Counted from the first letter of the stretch, positions 8,142 through 16,163 are shown. The stretch: 64,000 nt of DNA from Nocardioides sp. (GCF_025965415.1 NZ_JAOPWY010000168.1:27742-91741), one strand, 5' to 3'. Numbers and translations: made by a program. The notes: generated by a model from the sequence alone, not told the origin.

Positions 8142-9044
8142 TCACGCGTCGAAGACGTCGCCGAGCTCCGCGACCCGTTCGAGGACCTGGTCGAGGGTGA
8201 GCTGCTCGAGTGCCAGCTCGTCCTCGGCGCCGGCCTCGACCTCGTCCCAGGTGAGCGGGGTGGCGGCGGTCGGACGCTCCCGGCCGCGCAGCGAGTAGGG
8301 GGAGATCGTGGTCTTGGAGCCCGAGTTCTGCGACCAGTCGAGGAACACCTTCCCCGGCCGCTTGGCCTTCGTCATCGTGGCCGTCACCAGGTCCGGGTGC
8401 TCCTGCTGCAGCGTCTCGGCGACCTCCTTGGCCAGTGCGGTCGTGCCGTCGCTGTCGAGCTCGCCGGGCAGGGGGGCGTAGAGGTGGAGCCCCTTGCTGC
8501 CGCTCGTGACCGGCGTACAGCCCAGGTCGCGCTCGGCGAGCGCGTCGCGCACCATCAGGGCCACCTGCGCGCACTCGTGGAGGCCGGCCGGGTCGCCCGG
8601 GTCGAGGTCGATCACGAGGCGGTCGGGGTGGCGCGGCGTGCCGTCCGGGTCGACCGTCCACTGGTGCACGTGCAACTCGAGGGCAGCGAGGTTGGCCAGC
8701 CACGTGAGGGTCGCGAGGTCGTCGCAGATCGGGAAGCGCAGGATCGAGTCGCCCTTGCCGGTGCGCGAGCCCGTGGTCGGCACCTCGACCGTCCGCACCC
8801 ACGAAGGCGTGCCGGGCGGTGCGTTCTTCTCGAAGAAGCTCGACCCCTCCACCCCGTGCGGCCACCGGATCCGGGTGACGGCCCGGTCCTTCAGGTGCGG
8901 CAGCAGCACCGGCGACACCTGGGCGTAGTAGTTGAGCACCTCGCCCTTGGTCGTGCCCGTGCGCGGGTAGAGCACCTTGTCCAGGTTGCTGATCGAGAGG
9001 GTGCGCCCCTCCACGTCGACCTGGATCTCGTTGGTCGGGGTCAT
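8142..9044 (-). CDS. ligD: LigD-type NHEJ polymerase (primase-polymerase domain protein)
   Basis: A 300-residue stand-alone version of the LigD polymerase domain, which fills gaps with ribo- or deoxynucleotides during Ku-dependent end joining. Landmarks: SNLDKVLYP at the N-terminus, FFEKNAPPGTPSWV, the catalytic Asp146-x-Asp148 in LVIDLDPGD, TSGSKGLHLYAPL, and KVFLDWSQNS near the C-terminus. ATG 9044 overlaps the stop of the L,D-transpeptidase-like gene by four bases (ATGA), so it is translationally coupled as the third gene of the operon. The ligase is a separate gene two positions upstream, unlike the fused LigD of Mycobacterium. Confidence 0.93.
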   Translation of the reverse strand: MTPTNEIQVDVEGRTLSISNLDKVLYPRTGTTKGEVLNYYAQVSPVLLPHLKDRAVTRIRWPHGVEGSSFFEKNAPPGTPSWVRTVEVPTTGSRTGKGDSILRFPICDDLATLTWLANLAALELHVHQWTVDPDGTPRHPDRLVIDLDPGDPAGLHECAQVALMVRDALAERDLGCTPVTSGSKGLHLYAPLPGELDSDGTTALAKEVAETLQQEHPDLVTATMTKAKRPGKVFLDWSQNSGSKTTISPYSLRGRERPTAATPLTWDEVEAGAEDELALEQLTLDQVLERVAELGDVFDA

Positions 9045-9751
9045 CGGCCGATCCCGATCACCGGCACGCGCGCAGGGTCCAGGATCCGGACGAGCGACCG
9101 GACGAACCTGCGCGGAGCGCTGACGCACCCGGCCGTCGCCCCGCGCCCGTTGACGTGCAGGAAGATGCCGGAGCCGCGGTGGCGGACCTGCTCGACGTTG
9201 AAGTCGGTGACGATCGACCACTCGTACTGGTGGGCGTAGTCGGTCAGCCGCTCGGAGGAGTTGGGGTCCGACGACGGCAGCCACCACCGGAAGCCGCCCT
9301 GGCGCTGGTTGCGCAGCCGGTTGTAGAAGCGCGAGGCGTTGTCCTGCACCCAGTGGTCGCCGCGGCGGATCCGGTGGTGGGGCAGCGCCGCGCTCGGGTC
9401 CGCCCCGTGGGTGCCGAAGGTCGACGGGAGGCCGTAGGTCCCCAGCGGGGTCGTGCCCGTCCCCTGCACGCGACGCTCCCCCGCCACCAGCCCGCCGTAG
9501 CCGGTGCGGCCGTCGGTGGTCGTCAGCTGCCTGCGCCAGCCCTCGCCGGTCAGCCGCCACAGCGAGACGCGCGCCCGGACGCCGCGGGTGTGGCTGACGG
9601 TGACGACCTGCGTGGTGCCGGCGCGGAGCTCGACGCGTACGCCGCCGAGGCGGACGACCTCCGCCGCTGCGGGCGCCGGCGAGGTAGCCGCCGTCGGGAG
9701 CGGCGCGAGCAGACCGGCCACGAGCACCGCGCCGGCGACCAGCCCCTTCAC
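9041..9751 (-). CDS. Secreted L,D-transpeptidase-like (YkuD) protein inside the NHEJ operon
   Basis: A 236-residue protein with a signal peptide (VKGLVAGAVLVAGLLAPLPT, residues 1-20) and a YkuD-like C-terminus. GTTPLGTYGLP and the end-motif FLHVNGRGATAGCVS supply the expected His and the nucleophile Cys209. YkuD enzymes cross-link or modify peptidoglycan outside the membrane. GTG 9751 overlaps the ligase stop (GTGA) and its own stop overlaps the polymerase start (ATGA), so it is tied to DNA-repair genes on both sides although it should act outside the cell. The canonical SHGCxR motif is altered to TAGCVS, so activity is not certain. Confidence 0.8.
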   Translation of the reverse strand: MKGLVAGAVLVAGLLAPLPTAATSPAPAAAEVVRLGGVRVELRAGTTQVVTVSHTRGVRARVSLWRLTGEGWRRQLTTTDGRTGYGGLVAGERRVQGTGTTPLGTYGLPSTFGTHGADPSAALPHHRIRRGDHWVQDNASRFYNRLRNQRQGGFRWWLPSSDPNSSERLTDYAHQYEWSIVTDFNVEQVRHRGSGIFLHVNGRGATAGCVSAPRRFVRSLVRILDPARVPVIGIGR

Positions 9752-10668
9752 AGGTCCTCCGGGGACACGTCGTCGCGCACGCCCTGGAACGACGGCTGGC
9801 GCAGCCGCTCGTAGCCGACGCCGTTTGTTTTGACGTCGACCACCACCCGCGGCTCCACCCAGAAGGTGCCCTCCGCGTCCACCCGCGGGACCTCGTCGAC
9901 GAACGGGGACGCGTCGCTCGCCAGCGGCGCGAGCAGCGCCGCCAAGCGGGTGCTGGTCGCCCCGGCGATGCCGCTGCCGACCCGCCCGCGGTAGCGCAGG
10001 CCGTCGGCGGTCTGCTCGCCGACCAGCAGCGCGGCCAGCCGGTTCGTCGTACCGACCTGGGGGCGCCAGCCGCCGACGACGAAGGAACCGCGGTGCCGGT
10101 GGGCGAGCTTGCGCCAGTCGTCGCTGCGCTGGTCGAAGCGGTAGCGAGAGGTCCGGCGCTTGCTCACGACACCCTCCAGCCCCTGCTGCAGGGTGGCGTC
10201 GAACAGCATGTCGCCGTCGTCGTACGCCGCCGGGACCTGCCACGTCGAGTCGCCGAGCGGCAGCTCCTCGAGCAGCGCCCGCCGCTCCTCCAGCGGCCGA
10301 TCGGCGAGGTCCTCGCCGTCGAGGCGGAGGAGGTCGAAGACCATCAAGGTGGCAGGAACGCTCTTCACCAACCGCGCCACCTCCTGGGCGTTGCGCAGGT
10401 GCATGCGGTGCTGCAGCACCCGGAAGTCGGGGACGCCGCGCTCGTTGAGGGCGATCACCTCGCCGTCGACCAGCAGGTCGCGGTCGCCGAGCGGCGGATC
10501 GCTGAGGTCGGGCCACGCGGCCGTGACGTTGTTGTCGTTGCGGCTGGTCATCCGCACCACCGCGTCGCGGACGTCGACGAGGACGCGCACGCCGTCCCAC
10601 TTGACCTCGTGCAGCCACTGCGCGCCCGTCGGCACACGGTCGGTCTTGGTGGCGAGCATGGGACGCAT
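9748..10668 (-). CDS. ligD: ATP-dependent DNA ligase, NHEJ LigD ligase type
   Basis: A 306-residue ligase that seals breaks held by Ku. Lys23 in HEVKWDGVR is the AMP-accepting residue (motif I). VDGEVIALNERG (motif III region), VFDLLRLDG, EGVVSKR (motif IV) and DWRKLAHR (motif V) follow in order, then an OB-fold domain ending WVEPRVVVDV. ATG 10668 gives a normal N-terminus (RPMLAT). It is first gene of a three-gene coupled operon and divergent from ku with only 16 bases between start codons, so its promoter must overlap the ku start or the message is leaderless. Confidence 0.93.
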   Translation of the reverse strand: MRPMLATKTDRVPTGAQWLHEVKWDGVRVLVDVRDAVVRMTSRNDNNVTAAWPDLSDPPLGDRDLLVDGEVIALNERGVPDFRVLQHRMHLRNAQEVARLVKSVPATLMVFDLLRLDGEDLADRPLEERRALLEELPLGDSTWQVPAAYDDGDMLFDATLQQGLEGVVSKRRTSRYRFDQRSDDWRKLAHRHRGSFVVGGWRPQVGTTNRLAALLVGEQTADGLRYRGRVGSGIAGATSTRLAALLAPLASDASPFVDEVPRVDAEGTFWVEPRVVVDVKTNGVGYERLRQPSFQGVRDDVSPEDL

Positions 10669-10684
10669 GGGACATGCTTACCCC
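10669..10684. promoter_or_regulatory. 16-bp divergent promoter region between ligD-ligase and ku
   Basis: Only 16 bases separate the two start codons. On the plus strand CATGCT (10673-10678) ends six bases before the ku ATG. On the minus strand TAAGCA ends six bases before the ligase ATG. Both are weak NAnnnT-type -10 hexamers at leaderless spacing, so both transcripts probably begin at or next to their start codons, with -35 regions inside the opposite gene. Confidence 0.45.
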
Positions 10685-11626
10685 ATGCGAGCGATCTGGA
10701 AGGGTGCCGTCTCCTTCGGCCTGGTCAGCGTCCCGGTCAAGCTGTACGCCGCCACCGAGAGCCACGACGTGTCCTTCCGCCAGGTGCACGCGAAGGACGG
10801 CGGCCGGATCAAGTACCAGCGCGTCTGCTCCCTCGACGGCGAGGAGGTGGCCTACGCCGACATCGCCAAGGGCTATGAGACCGAGGACGGCGAGATGGTC
10901 ATCCTCACCGACGACGACATGGCCGAGCTGCCGGCGACGTCGTCGCGCGAGATCGCGGTCGAGAAGTTCGTCCCGCGCGAGCAGATCGACCCGCTGCTCT
11001 TCGAGAAGTCCTACTACCTCGAGCCCGAGGGCGCCGGCGCCAAGCCCTACGCCCTGCTCCGCCAAGCGCTGCTGGACGCCGACCGGATGGCGGTCGTCAC
11101 CGTCGCGCTGCGCCAGCGCACCAGCATCGCCGTGCTGCGGGTCAAGGACGACGTGATCGTGCTGCAGACGATGATGTGGCCCGACGAGATCCGCACCCCT
11201 GACTTCTCCGTGGAGCCCGGCGACGTCAAGCCCGCCGAGGTCAAGATGGCCCACATGCTCGTCGAGACGCTGGCCGGCGACTTCGACGCGAGCGAGTTCG
11301 AGGACGACTACGCCGGTGCCGTCGAGGCGCTCGTGAAGTCGAAGATCGAGGGCGGCGAGATCAAGCGCACCGAGACCTCCACCAAGACCTCCGGCGAGGT
11401 CGTCGACCTGCTCGCGGCCCTGCAGAAGTCGGTGGCCGCCGCGAAGACGGCCCGCGGCGAGGAGACCGAGGACGCCGACGAGAAGCCGGCGACGAAGTCC
11501 TCGGCCGCGAAGAAGGCGCCCGCCAAGAAGACCGCCGCGAAGAAGGCGCCGGCCAAGAAGGCCGCTGCGAAGAAGACCACCGCCAAGAAGACGGCTGCGA
11601 AGAAGCAGGCCAAGAAGGCCAGTTAG
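10685..11626 (+). CDS. ku: Ku protein for non-homologous end joining
   Basis: A 313-residue bacterial Ku, the homodimeric ring that binds DNA ends and recruits LigD activities. MRAIWKGAVSFGLVSVPVKL is the diagnostic N-terminus, followed by EIAVEKFVP and ALLRQALLDADRMAV. From about residue 260 the protein becomes a Lys/Ala/Pro tail with repeated AAKKAPAKK and AAKKTTAKK blocks, the C-terminal basic extension typical of actinobacterial Ku that aids DNA threading and bridging. The start is set by the family N-terminus and the divergent ligase. Confidence 0.96.
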   Translation: MRAIWKGAVSFGLVSVPVKLYAATESHDVSFRQVHAKDGGRIKYQRVCSLDGEEVAYADIAKGYETEDGEMVILTDDDMAELPATSSREIAVEKFVPREQIDPLLFEKSYYLEPEGAGAKPYALLRQALLDADRMAVVTVALRQRTSIAVLRVKDDVIVLQTMMWPDEIRTPDFSVEPGDVKPAEVKMAHMLVETLAGDFDASEFEDDYAGAVEALVKSKIEGGEIKRTETSTKTSGEVVDLLAALQKSVAAAKTARGEETEDADEKPATKSSAAKKAPAKKTAAKKAPAKKAAAKKTTAKKTAAKKQAKKAS

Positions 11627-11675
11627 GGGCCGGCCGCTCGAGCTGGGCCGCTCGAGCGGCGGCGGATCCACGTTC

Positions 11676-11722
11676 TCGGCGTACGAGATGTGGCTGGACC
11701 ACCGCTCGCCGGGGGCTGCGGC
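11676..11722 (+). repeat. 47-bp direct repeat, copy 1
   Basis: A 47-base unit starting TCGGCGTACGAGATG and containing GTGGCTGGACCAC, a small dyad. It recurs with few changes at 11758-11804, an 82-base period. It lies downstream of ku and beside the truncated alpha/beta-hydrolase. Neither copy lies in a supported gene. Confidence 0.7.
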
Positions 11723-11739
11723 GGGACGCGACGGTCAGC

Positions 11740-11758
11740 GGTGGCACAGCCACCTTTT
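11740..11758 (+). terminator. Intrinsic terminator, probably for ku
   Basis: GGTGGC-ACA-GCCACC (11740-11754) followed at once by TTTT (11755-11758) is a compact hairpin with a U-tract, 113 bases after the ku stop and between the two 47-base repeats. It is the only clear hairpin-plus-T-run noticed here. Confidence 0.5.
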
Positions 11759-11804
11759 CGGCGTACGAAATGTGGCTGGACCACCGCTCGCCGGGGGCCG
11801 CGGC
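11758..11804 (+). repeat. 47-bp direct repeat, copy 2
   Basis: The second copy, starting TCGGCGTACGAAATG, differs from copy 1 at only a few positions and begins in the terminator's T-run. The pair could be remnants of a repeat family or of a small duplication that accompanied loss of the hydrolase gene. Confidence 0.7.
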
Positions 11805-11844
11805 TGACCCGACGGTTCGGCACCGGCCAGCCGTCCGGGACGGG

Positions 11845-12078
11845 GCGCGGCGTCGAGGCCCCGTAGCCGGGACGGGAGTACGTCACCAGCCGGAGGCCGG
11901 CGCGTTACGCGGCGTCCCAGACGAGCGGGTCGACGATCGCGGCGCTCGGGGTGCCGGAGTGGTAGACGAACGGGAAGCCGTCGGGGTCGCCCCCGGTCCG
12001 GTGCTCCAGCGAGCGGCCGTCGGCCAGGGCGAGGGCCAGCGCATCGGGGACGGCCACGGTCGATCCTCGCACGCTCAT
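11845..12078 (-). pseudogene. Alpha/beta-hydrolase, N-terminal remnant with in-frame stop
   Basis: ATG 12078 overlaps the carboxyltransferase stop (ATGA). The frame reads ADGRSLEHRTGGDPDGFPFV, then YHSGTPS, an alpha/beta-hydrolase beginning, up to a TAA at 11905-11907. Directly after the stop, in the same frame, comes AGLRLVTYSRPGYGAS, the next expected block of the fold. Homology then fades at about 11845 before the 47-base repeats, so the nucleophile region is lost. A nonsense change plus 3' truncation is the simplest explanation. The first 57 residues could still be translated. Confidence 0.65.
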
Positions 12079-13520
12079 GCGCCGACCTTCAGCGCGCCAC
12101 CCACCTGCTCACGCAGCAGCGCGGACACCTCGGCCGCGACGGCGACGGCGAGGTCGCTGGCGGGCTCGCCGTCGATCTCCGGCACCACGTGGTGGACGAT
12201 GCCGTCGGCCAGCAGGTCGGTGGCCCGCACCCGCTGCCGCTCGGCCATCTCGGGCGCGTGGTCGACGTCGCCGTGCACGATGACGCTCGCGCCCTCGGGC
12301 GGGAGCGGCGAGAGCCAGGCGTGCTCGGTGGCGACCACGGTGCGCGCGGGGAGGAAGGCGAGCGCCCCTCCCCCGCATCCCTGGCCGAGGATCACCGAGA
12401 CGGTCGGCACCGTCATCGTCGTCAGGGTCGCGATGCAGCGGGCGATCTCTCCGGCGATGGCGCGCTCCTCGGCGTCCGGCGACAGCTCGGCACCCGGGGT
12501 GTCGATGACGGTCACCAGCGGCAGGTCGAGCTCCTCGGCGAGGCGCATGCCGCGGCGGGCCTCGCGCAGGGCACCGGGCCCCATCGCGTGGCCCGGCGCC
12601 TGCCGCGCCCGGTCCTGGCCGACGACGACGCACGGCTGGTCGTCGAGGCGGGTCAGCGCGACCATCACCGTCGAGTCACGCTCGCCCTCGTCGGTGCCCC
12701 TCAGCCGGACGGTGCCCGAGGCGCCGTGGGCGAGCAGGTCGCGCAGCCCGATCCGGTCCGTACGACGGGTGCGCTCGATGCTGTCCCAGGCGCTGACCCC
12801 GGCCAGTGGTCGTCGTGCGCGTGCCGGCAACCGGCCCGGGCCGGGGGCGTCGACCAGCACGGCGAGGGCGAGGTCGACCATCGCCGGCAGGTCCTCGACC
12901 GCGACGACGCCGTCGATGACCCCGACGGCGGCGAGGTTCTCGGCCACCTGCACGCCGGGACGGAACGGCCGTCCGTTGAGGGCCTCGTAGACCTTGGGGC
13001 CGAGGAAGCCCACCAGCGCGCCGGGCTCCGCAACCGTGACGTGGCCGAGCGACCCCCACGAGGCGTAGACGCCACCCGTGGTGGGGTGCCGCAGGTGGAC
13101 GAGGTAGGGCAGTCCGGCGGCACGGTGGTCCATCAGCGCGCGGGAGATCTCGGCCATCCGCACGAAGGCCGGCGTGCCTTCCTGCATCCGGGTGCCGCCC
13201 GACGCGGTGCTGGCCAGCAGCGGCAGGCCCTCGGCGGTGGCCCTCCGGACGGCGGCGATGATCCGGTCGGCCGCGGCCCGGCCGATGGAGCCCGCGAGGA
13301 AGCCGAACTCGTTGACCACCACGGCCACCGGCCGGCCGCGGACCTCGCCGCGTCCGGTGAGCACCGACTCGTCGGTGCCCGCCCTGGCGGCCGCCGCCTC
13401 GAGCACGGCGCGGTAGGACTCGTCCACGCCGGAGAGGTCGATCGGTGCGTCCCAGGAGGTGAAGGTGCCCTCGTCGAGCACCAGGTCGAGCAGCTCGGGC
13501 GCGCTCCAGCGTCGGGTCAC
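12075..13520 (-). CDS. Fused AccD/AccA-type carboxyltransferase
   Basis: A 481-residue protein with both carboxyltransferase halves. The AccD-like half has SGGTRMQEG (near 108) and GVYASWGSLGHV. The AccA-like half has PGALREARRGMRLAEELDLP, then TPGAELSP and GQGCGGGALA. The Cys4 zinc ribbon of ordinary AccD is absent. Such fusions may serve acyl-CoA carboxylation with a separate biotin subunit, or resemble the MdcD/MdcE carboxyltransferase of malonate decarboxylase. No biotin carboxylase or biotin carrier lies nearby, while a MatC-like transporter and a CoA-transferase do, which favours a malonate-related role (inference). It starts at GTG 13520. Confidence 0.82.
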   Translation of the reverse strand: MTRRWSAPELLDLVLDEGTFTSWDAPIDLSGVDESYRAVLEAAAARAGTDESVLTGRGEVRGRPVAVVVNEFGFLAGSIGRAAADRIIAAVRRATAEGLPLLASTASGGTRMQEGTPAFVRMAEISRALMDHRAAGLPYLVHLRHPTTGGVYASWGSLGHVTVAEPGALVGFLGPKVYEALNGRPFRPGVQVAENLAAVGVIDGVVAVEDLPAMVDLALAVLVDAPGPGRLPARARRPLAGVSAWDSIERTRRTDRIGLRDLLAHGASGTVRLRGTDEGERDSTVMVALTRLDDQPCVVVGQDRARQAPGHAMGPGALREARRGMRLAEELDLPLVTVIDTPGAELSPDAEERAIAGEIARCIATLTTMTVPTVSVILGQGCGGGALAFLPARTVVATEHAWLSPLPPEGASVIVHGDVDHAPEMAERQRVRATDLLADGIVHHVVPEIDGEPASDLAVAVAAEVSALLREQVGGALKVGA

Positions 13521-13525
13521 GGGGT

Positions 13526-13576
13526 CCCCGCGGCGTGGTTCGGGGGAGCGCAGCGGAGGAGGAGAACGCCGCGGGG
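13526..13576. repeat. Intercistronic 10-bp perfect inverted repeat
   Basis: CCCCGCGGCG (13526-13535) pairs perfectly with CGCCGCGGGG (13567-13576), with a purine-rich 31-base centre. It fills the 61-base gap between the CoA-transferase and carboxyltransferase genes. No T-run follows, so it is more like a REP-type palindrome or processing site than a terminator. Confidence 0.6.
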
Positions 13577-13581
13577 TGTGC

Positions 13582-14766
13582 TCACGCTCCGCCTCCCCCG
13601 ACCCAGGCCCGGATCTCGTCGGCGTGCTGGTCGAGCAGCGGTGGGGCCGCGTGGTCGCGCCGGGTGACCTCGGCCCCCTCGGCGTCGAAGAACCGCAGCG
13701 GCGGGCCGGGCAGGGTCAGGTGGCCGAGGGTGGCGTGCTCGACGTCCACCAGCAGGCCCTGGCTGGCGACCTGGTCCCACTCGTAGACCTCGTCGAGCGT
13801 GCGCACCTTGCCGGCCGGCACGCCGACCTCGGCGAGGCGGGCCAGCAGCGGCTCGGCGTCCCAGTCGGCGAAGGCCTCCTCGACGACCTCGATGACGCGC
13901 TCGCGCTGGGCGACCCGCTCCTGGTTGGTGGCGAGCCCCTCGGCGTCGGGGTCGAGGCCGAAGCCCTCGCAGAAGCGTTTCCAGAGGCCCTCACTGCCGA
14001 GCGCGATCTGCACCGCTCCGTCGCGGCAGTGGAAGAGGCCGTAGGGCGCGATGGAGGGGTGGTGGTTGCCCTGGGCGCGGCCGACCTCCCCGGCGACCGT
14101 CCAGCGGGTGCCCTGGAAGGCGTGCACCCCGACCACGGACGCGAGCAGCGACGTGCGCACGACGGTGCCCTTGCCCGTGGCGTGCCGCTCGTGGAGCGCG
14201 GCGAGCACGCCGTAGGCGCCGTACATCCCGGAGAGCAGGTCCGCGATCGGTACGCCGACGCGCTGCGGGTCGTCGGGCCCCGAGCCGGTCAGCGACATCA
14301 GGCCGGCCTCGCCCTGGGCGATCTGGTCGTAGCCGGCACGACCGCCCTCGGGTCCGTCGTGGCCGAAGCCGGTGATCGAGAGGACGACGAGGCGCGGGTT
14401 GCGGCGCATCAGCTCCTCGATCCCGAGGCCGAGCCGCTCCAGCACGCCGGTGCGGAAGTTCTCCACCAGCACGTCGGCGCGATCGATCAGGCCGAGCAGG
14501 ACGTCCTTGTCGGCCGGGTCCTTGAGGTCGAGCGCGATGGACTCCTTGTTGCGGTTGGTGCACAGGAAGTACGTCGACTGGCGGGCGTCGGGCTCGCCGA
14601 CGAACGGCGGCCCCCACCCGCGGGTGTCGTCGCCGCTGCCGGGCGACTCCACCTTGATCACGCGGGCACCGAGGTCGCCCAGCATCTGGGTGGCGTGCGG
14701 TCCCGCGAGGGCGCGCGTGAGGTCGACGACCAGCAGGTCTGCGAGCGGTCCGGTCATGTCGGTCAC
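13582..14766 (-). CDS. Class III CoA-transferase (CaiB/BaiF family)
   Basis: A 394-residue family III CoA-transferase, which moves CoA between carboxylic acids through an aspartyl anhydride. VVDLTRALAGPHATQMLGDL, NRNKESIALDLK and LVENFRTGVLERLGLG are family signatures; the Asp in GYDQIAQGEAG matches the catalytic position. GTG 14766 overlaps the permease stop by four bases (GTGA); ATG 14757 is an alternative. In this cluster it could form malonyl-CoA (or another dicarboxyl-CoA) from imported acid using acetyl- or succinyl-CoA as donor; the substrate is inference from its neighbours. Confidence 0.88.
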   Translation of the reverse strand: MTDMTGPLADLLVVDLTRALAGPHATQMLGDLGARVIKVESPGSGDDTRGWGPPFVGEPDARQSTYFLCTNRNKESIALDLKDPADKDVLLGLIDRADVLVENFRTGVLERLGLGIEELMRRNPRLVVLSITGFGHDGPEGGRAGYDQIAQGEAGLMSLTGSGPDDPQRVGVPIADLLSGMYGAYGVLAALHERHATGKGTVVRTSLLASVVGVHAFQGTRWTVAGEVGRAQGNHHPSIAPYGLFHCRDGAVQIALGSEGLWKRFCEGFGLDPDAEGLATNQERVAQRERVIEVVEEAFADWDAEPLLARLAEVGVPAGKVRTLDEVYEWDQVASQGLLVDVEHATLGHLTLPGPPLRFFDAEGAEVTRRDHAAPPLLDQHADEIRAWVGGGGA

Positions 14767-16082
14767 CAGCCCGGGAGGACCAGCGCGGCCCAGACGAGGA
14801 GGGGTCCGACCAGGGTGACGATGACGCCGTAGCCCAGGATCTGCTTGTAGTAGACCGGCTCGCTGATGGAGTCGGGCCTGTTGGCCAGCATGAGCGCGCC
14901 GTTGGTGCTGAACGGGCTCACGTCGACGATCGTCGACGACACCGCGAGCGCGGCCACGAAGAGGGCGGCGTTGATGCCGCCGTCCGCGATCAGCGGCACG
15001 CCGATCGGGATGATCACCGGGAGCAGCGCGGTGGAGGAGGCGAAGGCCGAGACGACACCGCCGACGTAGCAGAGGATCAGTGCGCCGATGGCGGCCGCAC
15101 CGAGGCCGGCGGCCCAGTTGCCGACGAACTCCGGGGAGCCGGCAGTCGTGAGGATGGTGGCGTAGGTGCTCACACCGGCGACCAGCAGCACGGTCGGCCA
15201 GGCGATCTGCTTGACCGCGTCCTTGTGCTCGTTGGGCGCGAGCATCGCCAGGATGACGGCGGCGGTGATCGCGACGAAGCCGATGTTCTTGTCGAAGACC
15301 AGCGCGACCAGCGCCACGCCGACGAAGGCGACGAGCGTCAGGACCTGGTCACGGCGTACGCCCTGGGCCTGGGTGCCGGTGGGGGCCGACGTGCCGTAGC
15401 CGCGGGCGGGAACGGTGGCGCCGCCACGGTGCAGGTCGTCGTCCAGCGTGTCGGGGTCGTCGGGGTCGATCCGCATCGCCATCAGCTTGCGCCCGCCCAG
15501 CACCACGAAGAGGATCGCGGCCATCACGGTGTTGACGACCAGGCTGGCCAGGAAGACGGTGATCTCGCTCGAGGGCAGGCCCGCGTCCTCCATCACCGAG
15601 TTGGTGATGACGCCGTAGATGCTGATCGGCGAGAACCCGCCGGCCTGCGCGCCGTGGACGACGAACATGCCCATCATCAGCGGGCTGATGCCGTAGCGGC
15701 CGGCGAAGCCGAGCGCGATCGGGCCGATGATGGCGCAGGCCGCGGGGCTCACCGCGCCGATGCCGGTGAGGACGGCGGTCACGCCGAACATCACCCAGGG
15801 GATCAGCGCCACGCGCCCGCCGACGCCGCGCACGGCGGTGCGGACGATGAGGTCGACCGTCCCGTTGTTGCGCGCGATGGCGAAGAGGTAGGTGACACCG
15901 ATGAGGGTGAGGATCAGGTCGCCGCTGACACCGGCGAGGATCTCCTTCTCGTCGAGGTCGAGGGCGTACATCCCGACGAACCACGCGGCGACGTAGGCCA
16001 GCGCTCCCATGTTGATCGGCAACAGCGTGCCGATCACGAACAACGCGACCAGGGCGAGGATCGCCACCCATTCCGGACCCAT
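14763..16082 (-). CDS. MatC-like dicarboxylate (malonate) permease
   Basis: A 439-residue polytopic membrane protein of the MatC/SLC13-like group. It begins WVAILALVALFVIGTLLPIN, followed by the MatC-type VGMYALDLDEKEI. It has about twelve hydrophobic segments, a polar cytoplasmic loop (DPDDPDTLDDDLHRGG, near 210-230), and the conserved late motif IVDVSPFSTNGAL. MatC of Rhizobium imports malonate. ATG 16082 has GGAGG seven or eight bases upstream. It is the first gene of a transporter / CoA-transferase / carboxyltransferase operon divergent from a GntR regulator. Confidence 0.82.
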   Translation of the reverse strand: MGPEWVAILALVALFVIGTLLPINMGALAYVAAWFVGMYALDLDEKEILAGVSGDLILTLIGVTYLFAIARNNGTVDLIVRTAVRGVGGRVALIPWVMFGVTAVLTGIGAVSPAACAIIGPIALGFAGRYGISPLMMGMFVVHGAQAGGFSPISIYGVITNSVMEDAGLPSSEITVFLASLVVNTVMAAILFVVLGGRKLMAMRIDPDDPDTLDDDLHRGGATVPARGYGTSAPTGTQAQGVRRDQVLTLVAFVGVALVALVFDKNIGFVAITAAVILAMLAPNEHKDAVKQIAWPTVLLVAGVSTYATILTTAGSPEFVGNWAAGLGAAAIGALILCYVGGVVSAFASSTALLPVIIPIGVPLIADGGINAALFVAALAVSSTIVDVSPFSTNGALMLANRPDSISEPVYYKQILGYGVIVTLVGPLLVWAALVLPGW

Positions 16083-16142
16083 GCGAGAACCTCCGACTTC
16101 GATGCCGCACGGCGGGGACCGGTGGTGACCCTCATCACGCGC

Positions 16143-16163
16143 TTGGCTCAGTGGCCTAGCCAA
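16143..16163. promoter_or_regulatory. Candidate operator for the GntR regulator
   Basis: TTGGCT-N9-AGCCAA is a perfect 6-base dyad in the 116-base space between the divergent permease and regulator genes. It overlaps the likely minus-strand promoter zone, with TTGACT (minus strand, 16181-16186) as a possible -35. Position and symmetry suggest autoregulated divergent control by the GntR protein. Confidence 0.4.

Noticed and set aside
11500..11620. Regular AAGAAG-rich repeats that could suggest a CRISPR or satellite
   Set aside because: They are codons of the Lys/Ala/Pro tail of Ku, in frame, with no spacers.
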